Below, piece by piece: positions 12,456-25,418 of a stretch of 64,000 bases of DNA. The notes beneath the pieces are model-generated. The model was not told the DNA's origin and ran no database searches. It saw only the letters and a program-made list of their open reading frames with translations. The translations under genes and the position numbers were made by a program. Numbering within the stretch: the first letter of the stretch is position 1; each line of letters begins with the position of its first letter. Source of the stretch: Hippophae tibetana (Eukaryota; Streptophyta; Magnoliopsida; Rosales; Elaeagnaceae). The stretch spans positions 30,236,802 through 30,300,801 of the forward strand of contig CM072807.1 in assembly GCA_037013495.1 (NCBI GenBank). The letters run 5' to 3'.

Positions 12456-15400
12456 CGAGGCGTTTCAACATGACCCGGTTTTACCCTGACGGATACCCGG
12501 TTATATCTTGCTATTCCGGGGACGGAATCCAGCGTTCTTTTTATCAAAATTCTCATAATTCGATTTCTGAGTGATTGACAGTCTCAATTTGAAGTAAAAC
12601 ATAATTTTTAAAAAAAATTTCATTAACGAAGCAGATAATTACCCACGATAAATTAGATTTATTTTCTTCATATTTTTCAAGTTTAAATTCACAGAATCAC
12701 TGAAAAAGATGTATTGAGACAATTTGAAATTTCCATATGCATCAAAAAAAGGAAATCGAAAAAACTAAAATTACAATTCCCCGGAAACATAGCAAAATAG
12801 AGATTTTTTCAAAAATGGCTCTAATAGTAAATGTTAGAATACAATTCAATCCAAAAACGTTAAAAAAACCATATGAACGTATAATTTTAATGCAGCGGAA
12901 TCAAAATGGATAGGAAACATACCTCCTGCCAGTGATCAAAATTATTTTATTTTCAAAACTTTCACTTTCAACATCGAGGCTGGTCAACATAACCCGGTTT
13001 TACCCTAACGGATACCCGGTCATATCTTGCTATTCCGGGGACGGAATCCAGTGTTCTTTTTATCAAAATTCTCATAATTCAATTTCTGAGTAATTGACCG
13101 TCTCAATTTGAAGTAAAACATCATTTTTAAAAAAATTAATTAACGAAGCACATAAATTTCCACGATAAATTAGATTTATTTTCTTCATTTTTTTCAAGTT
13201 TAAATTCACAGAATCGCTTCAAAAGAAAAATTGAGACAATTTGCAATTTCCACTTGCATAAAAAAAGGAAAACGAAAAAACTAAAATTACAATTCCCGTG
13301 AAACAAAGCAAAACAGAGATTTTTTCAAAAATGGCTCTCATAGTAAATGTTAGAATACAATTCAATCCAAAAACGTTCAAAAAACCATATGAACGTATAA
13401 CTTAAATGCAGCGGAAACAAAAAGGATAGGAAACATACCTCCTGCCATTGATCAAAATTATTTTATATTTCAAAAATTTCACTTTCAACATCGATGCGGG
13501 TCAACCCGACCCGGTTTGACCATAACGGATACCCGGTCGTATCTTGCTATTCTGGGGATGGAATCCAGCGTTCTTTTTAACAAAATTCTCATAATTCGAT
13601 TTCTAAGTGATTGATGGTCTCAATTTGAAGTAAAACATAATTTTAAATAAAAATTTAATTAATGAAGCAAATAAATACACAAGATAAATTAGATTTATTT
13701 TCTTCATTTTTTTCAAGTTTAAATTCAGAGAATCACTCAAAAATATAAATTGAGACAATTTGCAATTTTCATATGCATAAAAAAAAGGAAAACGAAAAAA
13801 CTAAAATTAAAATTTCAGTTAAACAAAGCAAAACAGAGATTTTTTCAAAAATGGCTTTCATAGTAAATGTTAGAATACAATTCAATCCAAAAAGTTCAAA
13901 AAACCATATGAACGTATAATTTAAATGCAGCGGAAACAAAATGGATTGAAAACATACCTCCTGCCATTGATCAAAATTTTTTATTTTTGAAAAATTTCAC
14001 TTTCAACCTCGAGGCGGGTCATCATGACCCGGTTTTACCCTAAAGGATACCCGGTTATATCTTGCTATTCCGGAGACGGAATCCAACGTTCTTTTTATCA
14101 ATATTCTCATAATTCGATTTCTGAGTAATTGACGGTCTCAATTTGAAGTAAAACATAATTTTGAATAAAAATTTCATTAATGAAATAGATAAATACCCAC
14201 GCTAAATTAGATTTATTTTCTTCATTTTTTTCAAGTTTAAATTCATAGAATCACTCCAAAAGATAAATTGAGACAATTTGCAATTTCCACTTGCATACAA
14301 AATGGAAAACGAAAAAACTAAAATTACAATTCCCATGAAGCAGAGCAAAACAGAGATGTTTTCAAAAATGGCTCTCATAGTAAATGTTAGAATACAATTC
14401 AATCCAAAAACGTTCAAAAAACCATATGAACGTATAATTTAAATGCAGCGGACACAAAATGGATTGAAAACATACCTCCTGCCATTGATCAAAATTTCTT
14501 ATTTTTGAAAAATTTCACTTTTAACATCGAGGCGGTTCAACATGACCCGGTTTTACCCTAACGGATACCCGGTTATATCTTGCTATTCCGGGGACGGAAT
14601 CCAGCGTTCTTTTTATCAAAATTCTCATAATTCGATTTCTGAGTGATTGACGGTCTCAATTTGAAGTAAAACATAATTTTAAAAAAAAATTTCATTAAAG
14701 AAGAAAATAAATACCCACGATAAATTAGATTTATTTTCTTCATATTTTTCAAGTTTAAATTCACAGAATCGCTGAAAAAGATGTATTGAGACAATTTGCA
14801 ATTTCCATATGCATCAAAAAAAGGAAATCGAATAAAAAAATTACAATTCCCCTTAAACAGAGCAAAATAGAGATTTTTTTCAAAAATGGCTCTCATAGTA
14901 AATGTTAGAATACAATTCAATCCAAAATCGTTCAAAAAACCATATGAACGTATAATTTAAATGCAGCGGAAACAAAATGGATTGAAAACATACCTCCTGC
15001 CAGTGATCAAAATTATTTTATTTTCAAAACTTTCACTTTCAACATCGAGGCGGGTCAACATGACCCGATTTTACCCTAACGGATACCCGGTCATATCTTG
15101 CTATTCCGGGGACGGAATCCAGTGTTCTTTTTATCAAAATTCTCATAATTTGATTTCTGAGTAATTGACCGTCTCAATTTGAAGTAAAACATCATTTTTA
15201 AAAAAATTAATTAACGAAGCAGATAAATTTCCACGATAAATTAGATTTATTTTCTTCATTTTTTTCAAGTTTAAATTCACAGAATCCCTCAAAAAGATAT
15301 ATTGAGACAATTTGAAATTTCCATATGCATCAAAAAAAGGAAAATGAAAAAATAAAATTACAATTCCCGTGAAACAGGGCAAAAGAGAGATTTTTTCAAA

Positions 15401-16600
15401 AATGGCTCTCACAGTAAATGTTAGAATACAATTCAATCCAAAAACGTTCAAAAAACCATATGAACGTATAATTTAAATGCAGCGGAAACAAAATGGATAG
15501 GAAACATACCTCCTGCCATTGATCAAAATTATTTTATATTTCAAAAATTTCACTTTCAACATCGATGCGGGTCAACCCGACCCGGTTTGACCATAACGGA
15601 CACCCGGTCGTATCTTGCTATTCTGGGGACGGAATCCAGCGTTCTTTTTATCAAAATTCTCATAATTCGATTTCTAAGTGATTGATGGTCTCAATTTGAA
15701 GTAAAACATAATTTTAAATAAAAATTTAATTAATGAAGCAAATAAATACACAAGATAAATTAGATTTATTTTCTTCATTTTTTTCAAGTTTAAATTCACA
15801 GAATCACTCAAAAATATAAATTGAGACAATTTGCAATTTTCATATGCATAAAAAAAAAGGAAAACGAAAAAACTAAAATTAAAATTTCAGTTAAACAGAG
15901 CAAAACAGAGATTTTTTCAAAAATGGCTCTCATAGTAAATGTTAGAATACAATTCAATCCAAAAACGTTCAAAAAACCATATGAACATATAATTTAAATG
16001 CAGCGGAAACAAAATGGATTGAAAACATACTTCCTGCCATTGATCAAAATTTTTTATTTTTGAAAAATTTCACTTTCAACCTCGAGGCGGGTCATCATGA
16101 CCCGGTTTTACCGTAACGGATACCCGGTTATATCTTGCTATTACGGGGACGGAATCCAACGTTCTTTTTATCAATATTCTCATAATTCGATTTCTGAGTG
16201 ATTGACGGTCTCAATTTGAAGTAAAACATAATTTTGAATAAAAATTTCATTAATGAAGCAAATAAATACCCACGCTAAATTAGATTTATTTTCTTCATTT
16301 TTTTCAAGTTTAAATTCATAGAATCAATCAAAAAGATAAATTGAGACAATTTGCAATTTCCATATGCATAAAAAAGAGGAAAACGAAAAAACTAAAAATA
16401 CAATTCCCATGAAACAGAGCAAAACAGAGATGTTTTCAAAAATGGCTCTCATAGTAAATGTTAGAATACAATTCAATCCAAAAAGTTCAAAAAACCATAT
16501 GAACGTATAATTTAAATGCAGCGGAAACAAAATGGATGGGAAACATACCTCATGCCATTGATCAAAATTTTTTATTTTTGAAAAATTTCTCTTTTAACAT
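12456..16600 (+). repeat. Diverged four-monomer unit, two copies (about 2.07 kb each)
   Basis: Copy 1 has boxes at 12456, 12975, 13492 and 14010. Copy 2 has 14528, 15046, 15563 and 16083. Partners are 2071-2073 bp apart. The order is: a copy with CATATTTTTCAAG and GATGTATTGAG in its middle; one with TTATTTTCAAAAC before the box; E type (GATGCGGGTCAACCCGACCCGG, TTTGACCATAACGG); and C type (AACCTCGAGG with TTTTGAATAAAAA). The copies differ at many positions and M28 is mosaic, so this duplication is older than those at 1.6-7.8 kb. Its last two monomers also begin the E-C-B-G family. Confidence 0.8.
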
Positions 16601-19189
16601 CGAGGCGGTTCAACCTGACCCGGTTTTACCCTAAGGGATACCCGGTCATATCTTGATATTCCGGGGACGGAATCCAACGTTTTTTTTATCAAAATTCACA
16701 TAATTAGATTTCTGAGTGATTGACGATCTCAATTTGAAGTAAAACATCATTTTAAATAAATATTTCATTAATGAAGCAGATAAATACACACGATAAATTA
16801 GATTTATTTTCTTCATTTTTTCAAGTTTAAATTCACAGAATCGCTGAAAAAGATAAATTGAGACAATTTGCAATTTCCATATGCATAATAAAAAGGAAAA
16901 CGAAAAAACAAAAATTACAATTCCCGTGAAATAGAGCAAAACAGAGATATTTTTCAAAAATGGCTCTCATAGTAAATGTTAGAATACAATTCAATCCAAA
17001 ATCGTTCAAAAAACCATATGAACGTATAATTTAAATGCAGCGGAAACAAAATGGATTGAAAACATACCTCCTGCCATTGATCAAAATTTTTTATTTTTGA
17101 AAAATTTCACTTTCAACATCGAGGCGGGTCAACATGACCCGGTTTTACCCTAAAGAATAACCGGTCATATCTTGTTATTCCGGGGACGGAATCCAGTTTT
17201 CTTTTTATCAAAATTCTCATAATTTGATTTCTGAGTGAATGACGGTCTCAATTTGAAGTAAAACATAATTTTAAATAAAAATTTCATTAACGAAATAGAT
17301 AAATACACACGATAAATTAGATTTATTTTCTTCATTTTTTTCAAGTTTATATTCAAAGAATCGCTTCAAAAGAAAAATTGAGACAATTTGCAATTTCCAC
17401 TTGCATAAAAAAAGGAAAACGAAAAAACTAAAATTACAATTCCCGTGAAACAGAGCAAAACAGAGATTTTTTCAAAAATAACTCTCATAGTAAATGTTAG
17501 AATACAATTCAATCCAAAAACGTTCAAAAAACCATATGAAGGTATAATTTAAATGCAGCAGACACAAAATGGATTGAAAACATACCTCCTGCCATTGATC
17601 AAAAATTTTTATTTTTGATAAATTTCACTTTCAACATCGAGGCGGGTCATCATGACCCGGTTTTACCCTAACGGATACCCGGTTATATCTTGCTATTCCG
17701 GGGACGGAATCTAGTGTTCTTTTTATCAATATTCTCATAATTCGATTTCTGAGTGATCGACGGTCTCAATTTGAAGTAAAATATAATTTTAAATAAAAAT
17801 TTCATTAATGAAGGAGATAAATACCCATGATAAATTAGATTTATTTTCTTTATTTTTTTCAAGTTTAAATTCACAGAATCACTCAAAAAGATAAATTGAG
17901 ACAATTTGCAATTTTCATATGCATAAAAAAAAGGAAAACGAAAAAACTAAAAATACAATTCCCATGAAACAGAGCAAAACAGAGATGTTTTCAAAAATGG
18001 CTCTCATAGTAAATGTTAGAATACAATTCAATCCAAAAAGTTCAAAAAACCATATGAACGTATAATTTAAATGCAGTGGAAACAAAATGGATGGGAAACA
18101 TACCTCATGCCATTGATCAAAATTTTTTATTTTTGAAAAATTTCACTTTTAACATCGAGGCGGTTCAACCTGACCCGGTTTTACCCTAAGGGATACCCGG
18201 TCATATCTTGATATTCCGAGGACGGAATCCAACGTTTTTTTTATCAAAATTCACATAATTAGATTTCTGAGTGATTGACGGTCTCAATTTGAAGTAAAAC
18301 ATCATTTTAAATAAATATTTCATTAATGAAGCAGATAAATACACACGATAAATTAGATTTATTTTCTTCATTTTTTCAAGTTTAAATTCACAGAATCGCT
18401 GAAAAAGATAAATTGAGACAATTTGCAATTTCCATATGCATAATAAAAAGGAAAACGAAAAAACAAAAATTACAATTCCCGTGAAATAGAGCAAAACAGA
18501 GATATTTTTCAAAAATGGCTCTCATAGTAAATGTTAGAATACAATTCAATCCAAAATCGTTCAAAAAACCATATGAACGTATAATTTAAATGCAACGGAA
18601 ACAAAATGGATTGAAAACATACCTCCTGCCATTGATCAAAAATTTTTATTTTTGCAAAATTTCACTTTCAACATCGAGGCGGGTCAACATGACCCGGTTT
18701 TACCCTAAAGAATAACCGGTCATATCTTGTTATTCCGGGGACGGAATCCAGTTTTCTTTTTATCAAAATTCTCATAATTTGATTTCTGAGTGAATGACGG
18801 TCTCAATTTGAAGTAAAACATAATTTTAAATAAAAATTTCATTAATGAAATAGATAAATACACACGATAAATTAGATTTATTTTCTTCATTTTTTTCAAG
18901 TTTAAATTCAAAGAATCGCTTCAAAAGAAAAATTGAGACAATTTGCAATTTCCATTTGCATAAAAAAAGGAAAACGAAAAAACTAAAATTACAATTCCCG
19001 TGAAACAGAGCAAAACAGAGATTTTTTCAAAAATGACTCTCATAGTAAATGTTAGAATACAATTCAATCCAAAAACGTTCAAAAAACCATATGAACGTTT
19101 TAAATGCAGCGGAAACAAAATGGATAGGAAACATACCTCCTGCCATTGATCAAAATTATTTTATATTTCAAAAATTTCACTTTCAACAT
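15563..19189 (+). repeat. Seven-monomer higher-order unit E-C-B-G-D/C-B-G (3627 bp)
   Basis: Boxes are at 15563 (E), 16083 (C), 16601 (B), 17120 (G), 17638 (D/C hybrid), 18156 (B) and 18675 (G). B has CGGTTCA with AAGGGATACC and CATAATAAAAAGG. G has GACCCGG with AAAGAATAACC. D has the CATCATG centre with GAGTGATCGACGG. The fifth monomer starts as D and ends as C, so one monomer is missing relative to the eight-monomer unit that follows. The last G ends with a short intermonomer part (GAACGTTTTAAATGC near 19095). Confidence 0.88.
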
Positions 19190-22100
19190 CGATGCGGGTC
19201 AACCCGACCCGGTTTGACCATAACGGATACCCGGTCGTATCTTGCTATTCTGGGGACGGAATCCAGCGTTCTTTTTATCAAAATTCTCATAATTCGATTT
19301 CTAAGTGATTGATGGTCTCAATTTGAAGTAAAACATAATTTTAAATAAAAATTTAATTAATGAAGCAAATAAATACACAAGATAAATTAGATTTATTTTC
19401 TTCATTTTTTTCAAGTTTAAATTCACAGAATCACTCAAAAATATAAATTGAGACAATTTGCAATTTTCATATGCATAAAAAAAAAGGAAAACGAAAAAAC
19501 TAAAATTAAAATTTCAGTTAAACAGAGCAAAACAGAGATTTTTTCAAAAATGGCTCTCATAGTAAATGTTAGAATACAATTCAATCCAAAAACGTTCAAA
19601 AAACCATATGAACATATAATTTAAATGCAGCGGAAACAAATTGGATTGAAAACATACTTCCTGCCATTGATCAAAATTTTTTATTTTTGAAAAATTTCAC
19701 TTTCAACCTCGAGGCGGGTCATCATGACCCGGTTTTACCGTAACGGATACCCGGTTATATCTTGCTATTACGGGGACGGAATCCAACGTTCTTTTTATCA
19801 ATATTCTCATAATTGGATTTCTGAGTGATTAACGGTCTCAATTTGAAGTAAAACATAATTTTGAATAAAAATTTCATTAATGAAGCAAATAAATACCCAC
19901 GCTAAATTAGATTTATTTTCTTCATTTTTTTCAAGTTTAAATTCATAGAATCAATCAAAAAGATAAATTGAGACAATTTGCAATTTCCATATGCATAAAA
20001 AAGAGGAAAACGAAAAAACTAAAAATACAATTCCCATGAAACAGAGCAAAACAGAGATGTTTTCAAAAATGGCTCTCATAGTAAATGTTAGAATACAATT
20101 CAATCCAAAAAGTTCAAAAAACCATATGAACGTATAATTTAAATGCAGCGGAAACAAAATGGATGGGAAACATACCTCATGCCATTGATCAAAATTTTTT
20201 ATTTTTGAAAAATTTCTCTTTCAACATCGAGGCGGTTCAACCTGACCCGGTTTTACCCTAAGGGATACCCGGTCATATCTTGATATTCCGGGGACGGAAT
20301 CCAACGTTTTTTTTTTATCAAAATTCACATAATTAGATTTCTGAGTGATTGACGATCTCAATTTGAAGTAAAACATCATTTTAAATAAATATTTCATTAA
20401 TGAAGCAGATAAATACACACGATAAATTAGATTTATTTTCTTCATTTTTTCAAGTTTAAATTCACAGAATCGCTGAAAAAGATAAATTGAGACAATTTGC
20501 AATTTCCATATGCATAATAAAAAGGAAAACGAAAAAACAAAAATTACAATTCCCGTGAAATAGAGCAAAACAGAGATATTTTTCAAAAATGGCTCTCATA
20601 GTAAATGTTAGAATACAATTCAATCCAAAATCGTTCAAAAAACCATATGAACGTATAATTTAAATGCAGCGGAAACAAAATGGATTGAAAACATACCTCC
20701 TGCCATTGATCAAAATTTTTTATTTTTGAAAAATTTCACTTTCAACATCGAGGCGGGTCAACATGACCCGGTTTTACCCTAAAGAATAACCGGTCATATC
20801 TTGTTATTCCGGGGACGGAATCCAGTTTTCTTTTTATCAAAATTCTCATAATTTGATTTCTGAGTGAATGACGGTCTCAATTTGTAGTAAAACATAATTT
20901 TAAATAAAAATTTCATTAACGAAATAGATAAATACACACGATAAATTAGATTTATTTTCTTCATTTTTTTCAAGTTTATATTCAAAGAATCGCTTCAAAA
21001 GAAAAATTGAGACAATTTGCAATTTCCACTTGCATAAAAAAAGGAAAACGAAAAAACTAAAATTACAATTCCCGTGAAACAGAGCAAAACAGAGATTTTT
21101 TCAAAAATAACTCTCATAGTAAATGTTAGAATACAATTCAATCCAAAAACGTTCAAAAAACCATATGAAGGTATAATTTAAATGCAGCAGACACAAAATG
21201 GATTGAAAACATACCTCCTGCCATTGATCAAAAATTTTTATTTTTGATAAATTTCACTTTCAACATCGAGGCGGGTCATCATGACCCGGTTTTACCCTAA
21301 CGGATACCCGGTTATATCTTGCTATTCCGGGGACGGAATCTAGTGTTCTTTTTATCAATATTCTCATAATTCGATTTCTGAGTGATCGACGGTCTCAATT
21401 TGAAGTAAAATATAATTTTAAATAAAAATTTCATTAATGAAGCAGATAAATACCCATGATAAATTAGATTTATTTTCTTTATTTTTTTCAAGTTTAAATT
21501 CACAGAATCACTCAAAAAGATAAATTGAGACAATTTGCAATTTTCATATGCTTAAAAAAAAGGAAAACGAAAAAACTAAAATTAAAATTTCAGTTAAACA
21601 GAGCAAAACAGAGATTTTTTCAAAAATGGCTCTCATAGTAAATGTTAGAATACAATTCAATCCAAAAACGTTCAAAAAACCATATGAACATATAATTTAA
21701 ATGCAGCGGAAACAAAATGGATTGAAAACATACCTCCTGCCATTGATCAAAATTTTTTATTTTTGAAAAATTTCACTTTCAACCTCGAGGCGGGTCATCA
21801 TGACCCGGTTTTACCGTAACGGATACCCGATTATATCTTGCTATTACGGGGAGGGAATCCAACGTTCTTTTTATCAATATTCTCATAATTCGATTTCTGA
21901 GTGATTGACGGTCTCAATTTGAAGTAAAACATAATTTTGAATAAAAATTTCATTAATGAAGCAAATAAATACCCACGCTAAATTAGATTTAATTTCTTCA
22001 TTTTTTTCAAGTTTAAATTCATAGAATCAATCAAAAAGATAAATTGACACAATTTGCAATTTCCATATGCATAAAAAAAAGGAAAACGAAAAAACTAAAA

Positions 22101-23341
22101 ATACAATTCCCATGAAACAGAGCAAAACAGAGATGTTTTCAAAAATGGCTCTCATAGTAAATGTTAGAATACAATTCAATCCAAAAAGTTCAAAAAACCA
22201 TATGAACGTATAATTTAAATGCAGCGGAAACAAAATGGATGGGAAACATACCTCATGCCATTGATCAAAATTTTTTATTTTTGAAAAATTTCACTTTTAA
22301 CATCGAGGCGGTTCAACCTGACCCGGTTTTACCCTAAGGGATACCCGGTCATATCTTGATATTCCGAGGACGGAATCCAACGTTTTTTTTATCAAAATTC
22401 ACATAATTAGATTTCTGAGTGATTGACGGTCTCAATTTGAAGTAAAACATCATTTTAAATAAATATTTCATTAATGAAGCAGATAAATACACACGATAAA
22501 TTAGATTTATTTTCTTCATTTTTTCAAGTTTAAATTCACAGAATCGCTGAAAAAGATAAATTGAGACAATTTGCAATTTCCATATGCATAATAAAAAGGA
22601 AAACGAAAAAACAAAAATTACAATTCCCGTGAAATAGAGCAAAACAGAGATATTTTTCAAAAATGGCTCTCATAGTAAATGTTAGAATACAATTCAATCC
22701 AAAATCGTTCAAAAAACCATATGAACGTATAATTTAAATGCAACGGAAACAAAATGGATTGAAAACATACCTCCTGCCATTGATCAAAATTTTTTATTTT
22801 TGAAAAATTTCACTTTCAACATCGAGGCGGGTCAAAATGACCCGGTTTTACCCTAAAGAATAACCGGTCATATCTTGTTATTCCGGGGACGGAATCCAGT
22901 TTTCTTTTTATCAAAATTCTCATAATTTGATTTCTGAGTGAATGACGGTCTCAATTTGAAGTAAAACATAATTTTAAATAAAAATTTCATTAATGAAATA
23001 GATAAATACACACGATAAATTAGATTTATTTTCTTCATTTTTTTCAAGTTTAAATTCAAAGAATCGCTTCAAAAGAAAAATTGAGACAATTTGCAATTTC
23101 CATTTGCATAAAAAAAGGAAAACGAAAAAACTAAAATTACAATTCCCGTGAAACAGAGCAAAACAGAGATTTTTTCAAAAATGACTCTCATAGTAAATGT
23201 TAGAATACAATTCAATCCAAAAACGTTCAAAAAACCATATGAACGTATAATTTAAATGCAGCGGAAACAAAATGGATAGGAAACATACCTCCTGCCATTG
23301 ATCAAAATTATTTTATATTTCAAAAATTTCACTTTCACCAT
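19190..23341 (+). repeat. Eight-monomer higher-order unit E-C-B-G-D-C-B-G (4152 bp)
   Basis: Boxes are at 19190 (E), 19710 (C), 20228 (B), 20749 (G), 21267 (D), 21786 (C), 22304 (B) and 22823 (G). It is two four-monomer halves that differ mainly in the first monomer, E or D. C, B and G partners are 2074-2076 bp apart. This looks like the full form from which the seven-monomer and four-monomer neighbours derive. Confidence 0.88.
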
Positions 23342-25418
23342 CGATGCGGGTCAACCCGACCCGGCTTGACCATAACGGATACCCGGTCGTATCTTGCTAT
23401 TCTGGGGACGGAATCCAGCGTTCTTTTTATCAAAATTCTCATAATTCGATTTCTAAGTGATTGATGGTCTCAATTTGAAGTAAAACATAATTTTAAATAA
23501 AAATTTAATTAATGAAGCAAATAAATACACAAGATAAATTAGATTTATTTTCTTTATTTTTTTCAAGTTTAAATTCACAGAATCACTCAAAAATATAAAT
23601 TGAGACAATTTGCAATTTTCATATGCATAAAAAAAAAGGAAAACGAAAAAACTAAAATTAAAATTTCAGTTAAACAGAGCAAAACAGAGATTTTTTCAAA
23701 AATGGCTCTCATAGTAAATGTTAGAATACAATTCAATCCAAAAACGTTCAAAAAACCATATGAACATATAATTTAAATGCAGCGGAAACAAAATGGATTG
23801 AAAACATACTTCCTGCCATTGATCAAAATTTTTTATTTTTGAAAAATTTCACTTTCAACCTCGAGGCGGGTCATCATGACCCGGTTTTACCGTAACGGAT
23901 ACCCGGTTATATCTTGCTATTACGGGGACGGAATCCAACGTTCTTTTTATCAATATTCTCATAATTCGATTTCTGAGTGATTGACGGTCTCAATTTGAAG
24001 TAAAACATAATTTTGAATAAAAATTTCATTAATGAAGCAAATAAATACCCACGCTAAATTAGATTTATTTTCTTCATTTTTTTCAAGTTTAAATTCATAG
24101 AATCAATCAAAAAGATAAATTGAGACAATTTGCAATTTCCATATGCATAAAAAAGAGGAAAACGAAAAAACTAAAAATACAATTCCCATGAAACAGAGCA
24201 AAACAGAGATGTTTTCAAAAATGGCTCTCATAGTAAATGTTAGAATACAATTCAATCCAAAAAGTTCAAAAAACCATATGAACGTATAATTTAAATGCAG
24301 CGGAAACAAAATGGATGGGAAACATACCTCATGCCATTGATCAAAATTTTTTATTTTTGAAAAATTTCTCTTTTAACATCGAGGCGGTTCAACCTGACCC
24401 GATTTTACCCTAAGGGATACCCGGTCATATCTTGATATTCCGGGGACGGAATCCAACGTTTTTTTTTTATCAAAATTCACATAATTAGATTTCTGAGTGA
24501 TTGACGATCTCAATTTGAAGTAAAACATCATTTTGAATAAATATTTCATTAATGAAGCAGATAAATACACACGATAAATTAGATTTATTTTCTTCATTTT
24601 TTCAAGTTTAAATTCACAGAATCGCTGAAAAAGATAAATTGAGACAATTTGCAATTTCCATATGCATAATAAAAAGGAAAACGAAAAAACAAAAATTACA
24701 ATTCCCGTGAAATAGAGCAAAACAGAGATATTTTTCAAAAATGGCTCTCATAGTAAATGTTAGAATACAATTCAATCCAAAATCGTTCAAAAAACCATAT
24801 GAACGTATAATTTAAATGCAGCGGAAACAAAATGGATTGAAAACATACCTCCTGCCATTGATCAAAATTTTTTATTTTTGAAAAATTTCACTTTCAACAT
24901 CGAGGCGGGTCAACATGACCCGGTTTTACCCTAAAGAATAACCGGTCATATCTTGTTATTCCGGGGACGGAATCCAGTTTTCTTTTTATCAAAATTCTCA
25001 TAATTTGATTTCTGAGTGAATGACGGTCTCAATTTGAAGTAAAACATAATTTTAAATAAAAATTTCATTAACGAAATAGATAAATACACACGATAAATTA
25101 GATTTATTTTCTTCATTTTTTTCAAGTTTATATTCAAAGAATCACTTCAAAAGAAAAATTGAGACAATTTGCAATTTCCACTTGCATAAAAAAAGGAAAA
25201 CGAAAAAACTAAAATTACAATTCCCGTGAAACAGAGCAAAACAGAGATTTTTTCAAAAATAACTCTCATAGTAAATGTTAGAATACAATTCAATCCAAAA
25301 ACGTTCAAAAAATCATATGAAGGTATAATTTAAATGCAGCAGACACAAAATGGATTGAAAACATACCTCCTGCCATTGATCAAAATTTTTTATTTTTGAA
25401 AAATTTCACTTTCAACAT
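23342..25418 (+). repeat. Four-monomer unit E-C-B-G (2077 bp)
   Basis: Boxes are at 23342, 23862, 24380 and 24901. It is very close to 19190-21266. Shared markers include TTACGGGGACGG in C and an eight-T run in B (near 24461, as near 20310). It ends at a K-type monomer (CGTTTCAAC, ACGCGG) at 25419, where the E-C-B-G order stops. Confidence 0.88.

Noticed and set aside
17140-17160. Telomere-like CCCTAA or CCCTAAA after dyad 1
   Set aside because: Only a single unit per monomer, never in tandem, and often changed to CCATAA, GCCTAA or CCGTAA. A chance match.
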